NCBI GenBank assembly: GCA_002292015.1
Contig: DBBD01000142.1
Location: 1-11,266 of the forward strand
Reading direction: 5' to 3'
DNA length: 11,266 nt
Origin: Firmicutes bacterium UBA993
GTDB lineage: Bacteria > Bacillota > Dethiobacteria > DTU022
Both the position numbers and the translations under genes were made by a program. Of this stretch, positions 1 to 6,186 are shown in pieces. The notes under the pieces were generated by a model. It was given only the letters and a program-made list of their open reading frames with translations, searched no databases and was not told the origin of the DNA. Position 1 is the first letter of the stretch. Each line of letters begins with the position of its first letter.

Positions 1-26
1 GCCAAAAACCTTATATTTCAAGACCT

Positions 27-56
27 GACCCCCTAGTTTATGACCCCCTAGTTTAT
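27..56. repeat. Two perfect tandem copies of a 15-bp unit
   Basis: The unit GACCCCCTAGTTTAT occurs at 27-41 and again at 42-56 with no mismatch. It follows AAGACCTGACC, a string I associate from memory with the flanks of REP-associated (Y1-type) transposase elements, so this may be the eroded edge of such an element lying outside the window. That link is a weak inference; the repeat itself is seen directly. Confidence 0.85.
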
Positions 57-123
57 CATCCGGTCCAATCCCGCAGCAGGAGTAGTCACGATGAACAAGA
101 AGGAAACTCGGTAATCTCCCCAA

Positions 124-129
124 TATAAT
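124..129 (+). promoter_or_regulatory. Possible -10 element for the lipoprotein gene
   Basis: A perfect TATAAT lies 64 bases upstream of the lipoprotein start, which would give a leader of ordinary length. No convincing -35 hexamer sits 16-18 bases upstream. An alternative pair, TTGTCC (150-155) and GATAAT (173-178) with a 17-base spacer, would start transcription inside the ribosome binding site and is therefore unlikely. Confidence 0.3.
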
Positions 130-193
130 GGAACTGTCGGTTAATTTAATTGTCCTTTCTGTAGATACTATAGATAATCGGGAGGGAATTTAC

Positions 194-823
194 ATGTTTG
201 TTACAAAAACATTAATTATCATTTTTACAACCTTATGTCTGCTTTTTATTGGCTGCGCAAAGGCCGGTGATGACCCTGTTGATGAAATCAGCCGGCATAC
301 GGGTTTGATCTACAGCATTGAAGAGAACCGCATCCTGGTTGTTAAGGATATTGAAAGTGTCAATATACCCTGGAGCAGCTGGTCTGAGGCAGGTAAGCGC
401 GCTATTTATTTCAGCATAAGTGCAGATACAGAAGTTGAACTGGACGGAAAAGCAGTTAACTCTGCAATACTGGAAAGGGGACAAACTGTTGAGGTCTGGT
501 ACAGCGGGGGCTTAGCTCAGTCATACCCGGAACAAGGCGGAGCTGATAAAGTAATAGTTATCAATTCAACAGCTGCCGCAAAAATGGTGATTGAAAGTGG
601 CCGCTACAGCGGCCGTGATGAAGAAGGAGAGATACTTTTGGTTTCCATTCGAATCAGTGGGACGCCGGAGGGGATCCCCGCAAAAGTTTTCAGGCTCACA
701 CCGGAAGCCGGAGCACTTTTACACCAGATAAACCCCAACGATGGGGAAGAAATACTATTTCGCTATCTCGAAGATGCGGAAACAGCTGGCCTTATATTTG
801 ACTTGTCGCTGCTGAGAAACTAA
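194..823 (+). CDS. Lipoprotein with YobA/DUF3221-like domain
   Basis: Predicted 209-residue membrane-anchored lipoprotein. The ATG at 194 is chosen over the upstream in-frame ATG at 128 because GGGAGGG (180-186) sits at ideal distance and because it places a lipoprotein signal at the N-terminus: Lys5, a hydrophobic stretch (residues 7-19) and a lipobox LFIGC with Cys21 as the lipidated residue. Residues about 36-124 resemble the DUF3221/YobA fold family: a GLIYSIEENRILVV strand, then a polar VEVWYSGGLAQSYPEQ segment near 99-114, which is the family's characteristic region (recognised from memory). Residues about 125-209 form a second part I do not recognise. Function unknown; it would face outside the cytoplasmic membrane. 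It lies upstream of a membrane-protein gene, but the 124-base gap leaves co-transcription uncertain. Confidence 0.82.
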   Translation: MFVTKTLIIIFTTLCLLFIGCAKAGDDPVDEISRHTGLIYSIEENRILVVKDIESVNIPWSSWSEAGKRAIYFSISADTEVELDGKAVNSAILERGQTVEVWYSGGLAQSYPEQGGADKVIVINSTAAAKMVIESGRYSGRDEEGEILLVSIRISGTPEGIPAKVFRLTPEAGALLHQINPNDGEEILFRYLEDAETAGLIFDLSLLRN

Positions 824-947
824 AATCAAGAAAGCCCCGCAGGTAAAATCCGGCCGGCATTTCCTTTATTCAGCGACATCCATAGCGGTACTTAAGAATG
901 CATGGGCTCAGGCAACTAAGAAAGCATGATTCGATGAGATCTCCGAG

Positions 948-1501
948 ATGAGGAGGGAAAATCACATTAATACAAACAAAAATAAAAAACTAAAGCTCTA
1001 CAAGGATATATTTCTGTGGTCCGCAATCCCTTACGGGATAATTCTTGGTCTTGTCTTTGCTGTTCTAAATGTACTTCAAACAGGCCAGATAGCTGATATT
1101 TTGATCGGGCTGTTGGCCGGGGTTGTTGGGGGAATTGTGTTTGGGATAATCATGTCCCTTGCTTTAGTTTTCTTATATAACCGGCCGGTTAGCCGGATGC
1201 ACGGTGTTAATGCGGTTGAGAGATGGGCTGTTCATCAAAAAAGAATGCTCGAACTAAACCTTCCGTACGATAGGGTTTATGACCTATGTCTGGAATCTCT
1301 GGACTCTATCAAGAAATGCAAAATTCAGATGGATGAACGCGCCAAAGGTAAGATTCAAGCTAAAGCCGGCATCACCTGGAGTACATGGGGCGATATAATT
1401 TCGTTCGAAATTTAAAGACTTGATTCAGAAAAAACTCTGGTTGATGTATCAAGCTAACCTGCTATACCAAAAATGAAGTCTGTAATAAAATTGTCAAGCT
1501 G
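948..1501 (+). pseudogene. Decayed small membrane protein gene with in-frame stops
   Basis: The open part (948-1415) encodes 155 residues with two hydrophobic helices (about residues 23-43 and 50-77, glycine-rich) and a cytoplasmic tail ending ITWSTWGDIISFEI. After the TAA at 1413 the same frame continues RLDSEKTLVDVSS, then a second TAA at 1455, then PAIPK. This matches my memory of a family whose tail reads ISFEI-(K/R)-(K/R)LD...VEVSSRPALP, so two TAA codons interrupt what was one protein. From 1472 the next frame reads NEVCNKIVKL, possibly the shifted remainder. The start is also odd: AGGAGGG (951-957) lies just after the only ATG (948) and is followed at 966 by ATT rather than ATG. I therefore call it a pseudogene; a genuinely shorter protein with ATG 948 is the alternative. 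Confidence 0.6.
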
Positions 1502-1549
1502 CCCCCGGACGTTGGCGGTGAAGCCTCTGTCGCCAACGACCGGGGGCAG
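1499..1549. terminator. Strong hairpin between convergent transcription units
   Basis: CTGCCCCCGG (1499-1508) pairs perfectly with CCGGGGGCAG (1540-1549). After a two-base mismatch, GTTGGCG (1511-1517) pairs with CGCCAAC (1531-1537), leaving a 13-base loop. It lies between the ends of a plus-strand and a minus-strand unit, as expected for a shared terminator. On the minus strand it is followed by AGCTTGACAATTTTATT, moderately T-rich; on the plus strand there is no clear T-tract, so intrinsic termination in that direction is less certain. Confidence 0.7.
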
Positions 1550-1557
1550 TAAATAGT

Positions 1558-1791
1558 CTATAGACTTTGCTGATTTTTTTCTGCTATCAGGTCCTCCAGC
1601 CTTTCTTTTTGCGCAACCAGTTCTTCCAGGCTTGGTTCTGCGCCACCTGTAATCGTCCGGATTACCGGAACACTGGATTGTAGTACCAGACTCTTCAGTT
1701 GATCCCCGTATTGGTCATAGAGACGGTATCCCACTACTCCAGTCACAGCACCTACTACCAAACCAATCAAAAAATCTGACTTTACAAACAT
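1558..1791 (-). CDS. Small one-helix membrane protein, last gene of metal operon
   Basis: A 77-residue protein of unknown function. ATG at 1791 is chosen because a near-perfect ribosome binding site, AAAGGAGGTG (1797-1806), lies 5 bases upstream inside the end of the ATPase gene; the longer form starting at 1827 lacks this. Residues about 7-25 form a single membrane helix with glycine-zipper spacing (GLVVGAVTGVVG), preceded by few charges, then a short amphipathic region. Residues about 54-72 are a charged, probably coiled-coil segment (LEELVAQKERLEDLIAEK). It begins 4 bases after the ATPase stop codon, so translation is likely coupled. A role as small accessory or stabilising subunit of the pump is inferred from position only. 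Confidence 0.75.
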   Translation of the reverse strand: MFVKSDFLIGLVVGAVTGVVGYRLYDQYGDQLKSLVLQSSVPVIRTITGGAEPSLEELVAQKERLEDLIAEKNQQSL

Positions 1792-1795
1792 TTCT

Positions 1796-3955
1796 TCACC
1801 TCCTTTCGCGCAAGCTAGTGTTGCCATTACCGGGAAGCTTTACAAATATTATCTTGGAACTGTTAACCAACACGCCGATAGTAGTCGCGTTATGTATCAG
1901 AGCTGCCTGGACCGGCGTAATAGTGCCCATTGCTCCCAGCATCATCGCTACGCTGTTAACCATAATGGTGGTTAAGAAATTTTGCCGGATGGTTTTCATC
2001 GTATGCTGAGCAAGTCGAATCAGAGTGGGCAGCTGTAGGGGGTCATCTCCAATAATGATTATGTCACTGGCTTCCATAGCCATATCTGTGCGCCTGCCAC
2101 CTAAGGTAACGCCCATATCCGCATAAGCCAGGGCCGGAGCATCATTAATACCGTCACCCACCATCATAACCCGACTGCCGCCATGCCGGTACCATTTAAT
2201 CAAATTGGCTTTATCTTCCGGTAACAGCTCGGCGTGGTAATTGTCAAGAAACAGTTTATTGGAAATATGGCTTGCCAACCGCTTTTTATCGCCTGTGAGC
2301 AGGATAATTTCATCAATCCCCTGACGGCGCAACTGGTTAATGGTACGATTCATTCCTGCACGCACCGGGTCATGAACACTGATTATACCCATTAGCTTGT
2401 AATTACACGCGACATAAATCATCGCCTCATCCGCGGCAGCCTTCAGCTCTTCCGCTTGGCGGAAACCGAGATCAACTTGCTTCTCCTTCATCAACAGGTC
2501 GCTGCCCACCAGCACTGTGTTGCCATCTATCTCCGCCTGAATACCCCGGCCTAATATGTTTAGCACCTCACCGTGCTTCGGAATGGACAATTGCTGTTCC
2601 TTGGCGTACTGCAAAATTGTACCGGCAAGGGGGTGAGAGGAATGCTCTTCCGCAGAGGCCGCATAGCGTATTACATCCTCTTCTGTGTAGTTGTGAAAAT
2701 ATAATATATTACGAATTACCGGCCTTCCTTCAGTAATGGTTCCCGTTTTATCGAAGACTACTGTATCCACCTCGGATAGCCATTCTACGTATTGTCCCCC
2801 TTTGATTAAAATGCCGTGTTTGGCCGCTTTGCCAATAGCTGCAGAAATGGCGGTCGTTGTAGAAAGTGTCAGGCCGCAGGCATAATCAATGAATAGCATG
2901 TTCATTACGCGGCTCCAATCTTTGGTTAAAGCGTAAACAGCCGCCGCCATGACAAATGACACTGGAACCAGTGATTGGGCCATTTTATCCGCCTGTGACT
3001 GGATCGGTGCCCGTCTGCTTTGGGCCTGCTCGATAAGGGTTAACATACGGGTAATTGCAGTATCATCGCCGACCCTCTCTGCTAGGATCTGAATATAACC
3101 TGATTTTAAGATACTGCCGGCGTAAACATTACTACCCTTCGCCACCTCACGAGGCATAAATTCGCCGGTAAGCGAAGACTCGTCAACGGTTCCCAAGCCA
3201 TTAGTGACACACCCATCCACTGATATTTTTTCTCCTATAAAAACAGCGATAGTTTCTCCAGGAACAACAGAGCTGATATGAACACTGTGCTCATTTCCGT
3301 CTTTTTCAACCCGCCACACGTAGGGGACATCCAGCTTCAGCATGCGTGAGATATAGCTTCTCGTTTTATTGGCAGTATAATGAGTCAGTATTTCCCCGAG
3401 ATTGGAAAGGGTAACGATAATTAATGCAGAACCGGCTTTCCCTTTCACGGCTGCAGCAAGAACAGCCACTGCAGTTAAAGTAATTGCATTTACCTGTTTC
3501 GTTATCATAATGCTGTCAAGTCCACTGCGAATGACTTGTTTGGAGGCAAAGAGCAAGGCCAGAACCGTCGGATTTAAAAATCGGCGCAGCCCACTTGCCT
3601 CAGCTTTTCGGGTGAGCATCAGGGTACGTTCAATTGCATAAACTACAATAGCCAGGGTATTCTTAAAAATCTCAGATGGCAACGTTAAAGACCCGTTTTC
3701 TCTGTTGTCACATAGCTCAGCAGTTTCCTTACAGTTCGAAAACAGCTCCTTTACCCACAGCGTGACCCTGCTTCTAGGATATAAAGGGTCATAGTAGAGT
3801 AAGAGAGTACCTGTTTGTTCAGTGTACCCTGCCGCATAAACCGGTGGCAGGGTACGGCATTTACTTTCAATCAGTGCCGCACGACCCAGGTCTTTGCCTA
3901 CTTGCAACCTCACCCTCCCGGGCAAGTGATGGAGGAGATGTATAGATCTCTTCAA
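1796..3955 (-). CDS. P1B-type heavy-metal-translocating ATPase with YAC motif
   Basis: A 719-residue P-type ATPase predicted to move a transition-metal ion across the cytoplasmic membrane using ATP. Visible parts: N-terminal HMA_2-like domain without CxxC (LPGRVRLQ, residues 11-18; VTGSLLLHF-like strand near 48-55); membrane helices about 95-190; actuator loop SLTGE (261-265); transport-helix motif YACG (358-361); phosphorylation motif DKTGTITEG with Asp402; P1B-specific HP dipeptide (441-442); hinge GDGINDAP (600-607); last helices with HNATTIGVLVNSS (688-700). The usual CPC or SPC is replaced by YAC, and the later ATP-x-A proline is also missing (STTTA). The start is TTG at 3955, preceded by GGGAGG and overlapping the upstream stop by four bases (TTGA). 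Substrate unknown; Mn, Fe or another divalent metal is a guess from the FeoA neighbour. Confidence 0.93.
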   Translation of the reverse strand: MKRSIHLLHHLPGRVRLQVGKDLGRAALIESKCRTLPPVYAAGYTEQTGTLLLYYDPLYPRSRVTLWVKELFSNCKETAELCDNRENGSLTLPSEIFKNTLAIVVYAIERTLMLTRKAEASGLRRFLNPTVLALLFASKQVIRSGLDSIMITKQVNAITLTAVAVLAAAVKGKAGSALIIVTLSNLGEILTHYTANKTRSYISRMLKLDVPYVWRVEKDGNEHSVHISSVVPGETIAVFIGEKISVDGCVTNGLGTVDESSLTGEFMPREVAKGSNVYAGSILKSGYIQILAERVGDDTAITRMLTLIEQAQSRRAPIQSQADKMAQSLVPVSFVMAAAVYALTKDWSRVMNMLFIDYACGLTLSTTTAISAAIGKAAKHGILIKGGQYVEWLSEVDTVVFDKTGTITEGRPVIRNILYFHNYTEEDVIRYAASAEEHSSHPLAGTILQYAKEQQLSIPKHGEVLNILGRGIQAEIDGNTVLVGSDLLMKEKQVDLGFRQAEELKAAADEAMIYVACNYKLMGIISVHDPVRAGMNRTINQLRRQGIDEIILLTGDKKRLASHISNKLFLDNYHAELLPEDKANLIKWYRHGGSRVMMVGDGINDAPALAYADMGVTLGGRRTDMAMEASDIIIIGDDPLQLPTLIRLAQHTMKTIRQNFLTTIMVNSVAMMLGAMGTITPVQAALIHNATTIGVLVNSSKIIFVKLPGNGNTSLRERR

Positions 3956-4482
3956 ATTACATTCCTCCCGCCTCGCAGCAGCCTGTACACCCAGAACAAC
4001 TGCTGCAGTGAACTGCCGCGGTTACTGCTGAACCCCCTGACTGCCTGGGTAGTAAGGGCGATAATAAAAAGAAACACCAGATCACAGATCCCGTTTGTTG
4101 ATATTTTCACCTGAGTGTCAAGGCGGTTTATAATTCGGCCCATCAACAATGTAGAAATGGATACTTCTTTTTCAATACCAGCCGTTGTCAGTTTCACAAG
4201 CAAATCCATCACCCCATCAAACTGTTTTTGGTTCAGGTGCTTTTGCGTGAAGTGGAGCAGCAAACTACCGGTGACCGGAGATATGTTTGCGCTCTCCACA
4301 AGGCTATAGCCTCGGAGGGCATTAGTCAACTCTTCCGCGACGGAATTACTTTTCCAGGCATTGCACTGCAGGCGGACTCTGCCTGGCATAGCGTGTAAAA
4401 CGCGTATGTTCAGTTTACAAATACTTTTCATCAACACTCCACTCACCATGAAAAGAACAACTCTGCCAATAAATGTCGTCAT
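3952..4482 (-). CDS. HMA_2-domain membrane protein, partner of the P1B ATPase
   Basis: A 176-residue protein. Residues about 26-78 form an HMA_2-like domain: VLHAMPGRVRLQ is nearly the same as LHHLPGRVRLQ at the start of the ATPase encoded next, and SPVTGSLLLHF matches its second strand. No CxxC metal-binding pair is present. Residues about 128-146 (CDLVFLFIIALTTQAV) form a membrane helix, and the C-terminus is basic. ATG 4482 follows AGGTGAAGG at good distance, 6 bases after the HD-GYP stop; ATG 4431, preceded by GGAG, would remove a short hydrophobic leader and is a real alternative. Its stop overlaps the ATPase TTG start by four bases, which implies translational coupling. I infer an accessory domain supplied in trans; no chaperone activity is shown by sequence. 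Confidence 0.82.
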   Translation of the reverse strand: MTTFIGRVVLFMVSGVLMKSICKLNIRVLHAMPGRVRLQCNAWKSNSVAEELTNALRGYSLVESANISPVTGSLLLHFTQKHLNQKQFDGVMDLLVKLTTAGIEKEVSISTLLMGRIINRLDTQVKISTNGICDLVFLFIIALTTQAVRGFSSNRGSSLQQLFWVYRLLRGGRNVI

Positions 4483-4488
4483 AAACCT

Positions 4489-5244
4489 TCACCTGTCTTC
4501 CTCAGTATGTTTCAATCGTTCTCCCGCAAGGATGGGGGCTATAAAAAGCCGTTGACCTTTATCCACAGGCTGCTTATCCTGTCGGTTGTCTGCCCATTTT
4601 TTCCAGAGTTGCGCTGCAGCATCCACCACTAGCGGGTCAAATTGTTTTTCTTTATTAATTTGCAGCTCATGATAACAATCCTCCCAAGATAGAAGCTTAT
4701 TATACGGTCTGTCCGTTGTCATGGCGTCAATGGCATCAGCCACGGCAATTATTCTCGAACCCAAGGGGATATGGTTTCCCTGCAAGCCATGAGGATAGCC
4801 TTTACCATCCCATCTTTCATGGTGGTGGAGAACGATTTTGGCAATCTTATCAAGCAGATTTGACTTACACAGGATGTTATAGCCTGTCACCGGATGCAAC
4901 TGGATTTGCGTCCATTCATGTTCAGACAATTTGTCCTGCTTGGTTAAAATGTTTTCTGAGACTCCAATTTTCCCCACATCGTGCAGGTGGGCCGCAATAT
5001 GAACGTTTTCAAGGTCCGCTCTTTTTATTTCCAACGCTTGCGCCAGGCCTAGTGACATATCTGCTACCCTGGAGGAGTGACCGCTAGTATATGGGTCCTT
5101 GGCTTCCATTGCAGCAATGAGGCACTCAATGATGTCGTGAAAAAAATCCGGATTATTTGCTGCTACTGCCTCCCGGCACCCTGCAAAGCCGGCATTCAGC
5201 CGCGGAGCGTCAGGCTGCAGCTCCCAGAGTATTTTATGTGGCAT
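4489..5244 (-). CDS. Stand-alone HD-GYP cyclic-di-GMP phosphodiesterase
   Basis: A 251-residue cytoplasmic protein predicted to hydrolyse cyclic-di-GMP. The HD-GYP domain occupies about residues 35-215. Metal ligands and signature are intact: GHSSRV (55-60), HLHDVGK with His88-Asp89, LHP with His117, then HHERWDGKGYPHGL with His141/His142 and GYP (149-151), and VADAIDAMTT (168-177). HD-GYP proteins commonly carry a receiver, PAS or GAF sensor; here only about 35 residues precede the catalytic domain and about 35 basic, unrecognised residues follow it, so any signal must come from a partner. ATG 5244 is preceded by AAGGAG 10 bases upstream. It sits 73 bases after the DUF2325 gene and 6 bases before the HMA_2 gene, inside a metal-transport operon. 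Confidence 0.93.
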   Translation of the reverse strand: MPHKILWELQPDAPRLNAGFAGCREAVAANNPDFFHDIIECLIAAMEAKDPYTSGHSSRVADMSLGLAQALEIKRADLENVHIAAHLHDVGKIGVSENILTKQDKLSEHEWTQIQLHPVTGYNILCKSNLLDKIAKIVLHHHERWDGKGYPHGLQGNHIPLGSRIIAVADAIDAMTTDRPYNKLLSWEDCYHELQINKEKQFDPLVVDAAAQLWKKWADNRQDKQPVDKGQRLFIAPILAGERLKHTEEDR

Positions 5245-5317
5245 CTGTGCTTTCTCCTTCCCTGCGGCGCTAAAGGACAGCCGCTTCAGTTCCTGTCACA
5301 GGGCTGTTTTGCGACTG

Positions 5318-5590
5318 TCATTTCACGATTGTTATTGCCCGCTTCAGGTCGGCCACCCCTCTTTTGGCAAAGATAATAGGCAATTGGCGACGCTTCGCCT
5401 GTCCTTTGACACTATCCATCAGCGCATGATTCACATAATCGTGAACGACGAGAACCATATCAACATGTCTTGGAATCTCCCTGTTTCTTCCCTTACGTCC
5501 TGTCCAATGGATGATTTCACTGGCACCACGGTCTTCCAGTTCTTTTGGCATATTCCCGAGCTTGTCAGCTCCAACCAATAAAACCGTCAT
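5318..5590 (-). CDS. DUF2325 family protein
   Basis: A 90-residue soluble protein recognised as DUF2325: N-terminal TVLLVGADKLGNMPKEL, middle HWTGRKG (28-34), then DMVLVVHDYVNHAL (44-57) and PIIFAKRG (71-78). The alternating beta/alpha pattern suggests a small Rossmann-like fold; molecular function is not established. ATG 5590 is preferred to GTG 5599 because GAGGTG (5597-5602), spaced 6 bases from the ATG, is the ribosome binding site and the GTG lies inside it. It starts 5 bases after the FeoA-like gene stop. Members I recall occur in Firmicutes, sometimes near metal or redox genes, which fits here but proves nothing. Confidence 0.85.
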   Translation of the reverse strand: MTVLLVGADKLGNMPKELEDRGASEIIHWTGRKGRNREIPRHVDMVLVVHDYVNHALMDSVKGQAKRRQLPIIFAKRGVADLKRAITIVK

Positions 5591-5595
5591 TGTTT

Positions 5596-5916
5596 TCACC
5601 TCAAAGTATTGAAATTTTGTAACTTAAAAGACAGCAACCTTCTGCACTGCCCCCAGCTCAGTATCAGCCGGGCATGCTCCTCTTTTAGTATAAAAAGCTG
5701 TCCATATCCACTGCTGACAATGGTAACGCTAGCCCCGGGTACAATGCCTAAAGAGAGCATCTTGCAGTGAAACTGTTCATCGCTATGCATTGCTGCTATT
5801 ACGCCATGGTCGCCGGTACTTAAGCCGGATAGATGGCTGGTTCCGGTGCTTGGCGAAGAGCACCTATAACCCTTTCGCTTTTCTTTGTACGAATGTACGA
5901 CTACTGACACCACCAT
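5596..5916 (-). CDS. FeoA-like (SH3 fold) protein, first gene of metal operon
   Basis: A 106-residue protein. Residues about 29-96 match the FeoA domain: LSTGDHGVIAAM (first strands), then CKMLSLGIVPGASVTIV (about 50-66), a hallmark of FeoA, and a final strand LFILKEEHARLIL. FeoA normally assists the FeoB iron transporter; no FeoB is present, and the downstream transporter is a P1B ATPase. An upstream ATG at 5988 would add 24 residues but lies about 16 bases from the predicted transcription start with no ribosome binding site. ATG 5916, preceded by AGGGGGC about 8 bases upstream, is chosen. The first 25 residues and the last 10 are outside the domain. The predicted leader is about 88 bases. 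Confidence 0.85.
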   Translation of the reverse strand: MVVSVVVHSYKEKRKGYRCSSPSTGTSHLSGLSTGDHGVIAAMHSDEQFHCKMLSLGIVPGASVTIVSSGYGQLFILKEEHARLILSWGQCRRLLSFKLQNFNTLR

Positions 5917-5989
5917 ATTACTTGCCCCCTTGCTTACTTTCCGGCTAGCAAGTGCTATGATTAGGGCAAGGAAGACCCTCTCAAGCATT

Positions 5990-6007
5990 AGTTAGATACG
6001 GCTAACT
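5990..6007. promoter_or_regulatory. Palindrome over the transcription start: probable operator
   Basis: AGTTAG (5990-5995) and CTAACT (6002-6007) are perfect inverted repeats separated by ATACGG. The palindrome starts 3 bases downstream of the -10 hexamer and covers the predicted +1 (near 6004), the classic place for a repressor. Half-sites resemble the TTAG/CTAA arms of DtxR/IdeR-type iron boxes, but the 6-base spacing differs from that consensus, so the regulator is unknown. Confidence 0.5.
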
Positions 6008-6010
6008 TTC

Positions 6011-6039
6011 ATTTTACAAAAAACCCGCTGCAAATACAA
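6011..6039 (-). promoter_or_regulatory. Sigma-70 type promoter of the six-gene metal operon
   Basis: Read on the minus strand: -35 TTGTAT (6034-6039), a 17-base spacer, and -10 TAAAAT (6011-6016). Both hexamers match consensus at 4 or 5 of 6 positions, and the spacer is optimal. Predicted start is near 6004. No other promoter of this quality was seen inside the operon. Confidence 0.65.
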
Positions 6040-6186
6040 CCTAAAATACAAAAATACTAACAAAAACTTTTAAGATGTGTGCCGGAAACCTTAATGAAGT
6101 CATTTGCTTATCGCTATCTTTGGATTTCCCTACCTACTGGTTGTTTCATATTTGCGGTAATCATGTTCGCCAAGCTTGCCATATAA

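Noticed and set aside
128..193. N-terminal extension of the lipoprotein from ATG 128
   Set aside because: It would bury the lipoprotein signal peptide and has no ribosome binding site; ATG 194 has GGGAGGG.
4716..5087. A 123-codon plus-strand frame inside the HD-GYP gene
   Set aside because: It lies fully antisense to a gene with intact catalytic motifs and has no protein-family features.
5245..5317. Imperfect hairpin (ACAGCC ... GGCTGT) in the 73-base gap before the HD-GYP gene
   Set aside because: Only six pairs with a long loop and no T-run on the minus strand; too weak to call a terminator or processing site.
6169..6182. Short palindrome GCCAAGCTTGCC-like after the PH-domain gene as a terminator
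   Set aside because: Core palindrome is only CAAGCTTG with almost no loop and no T-run.
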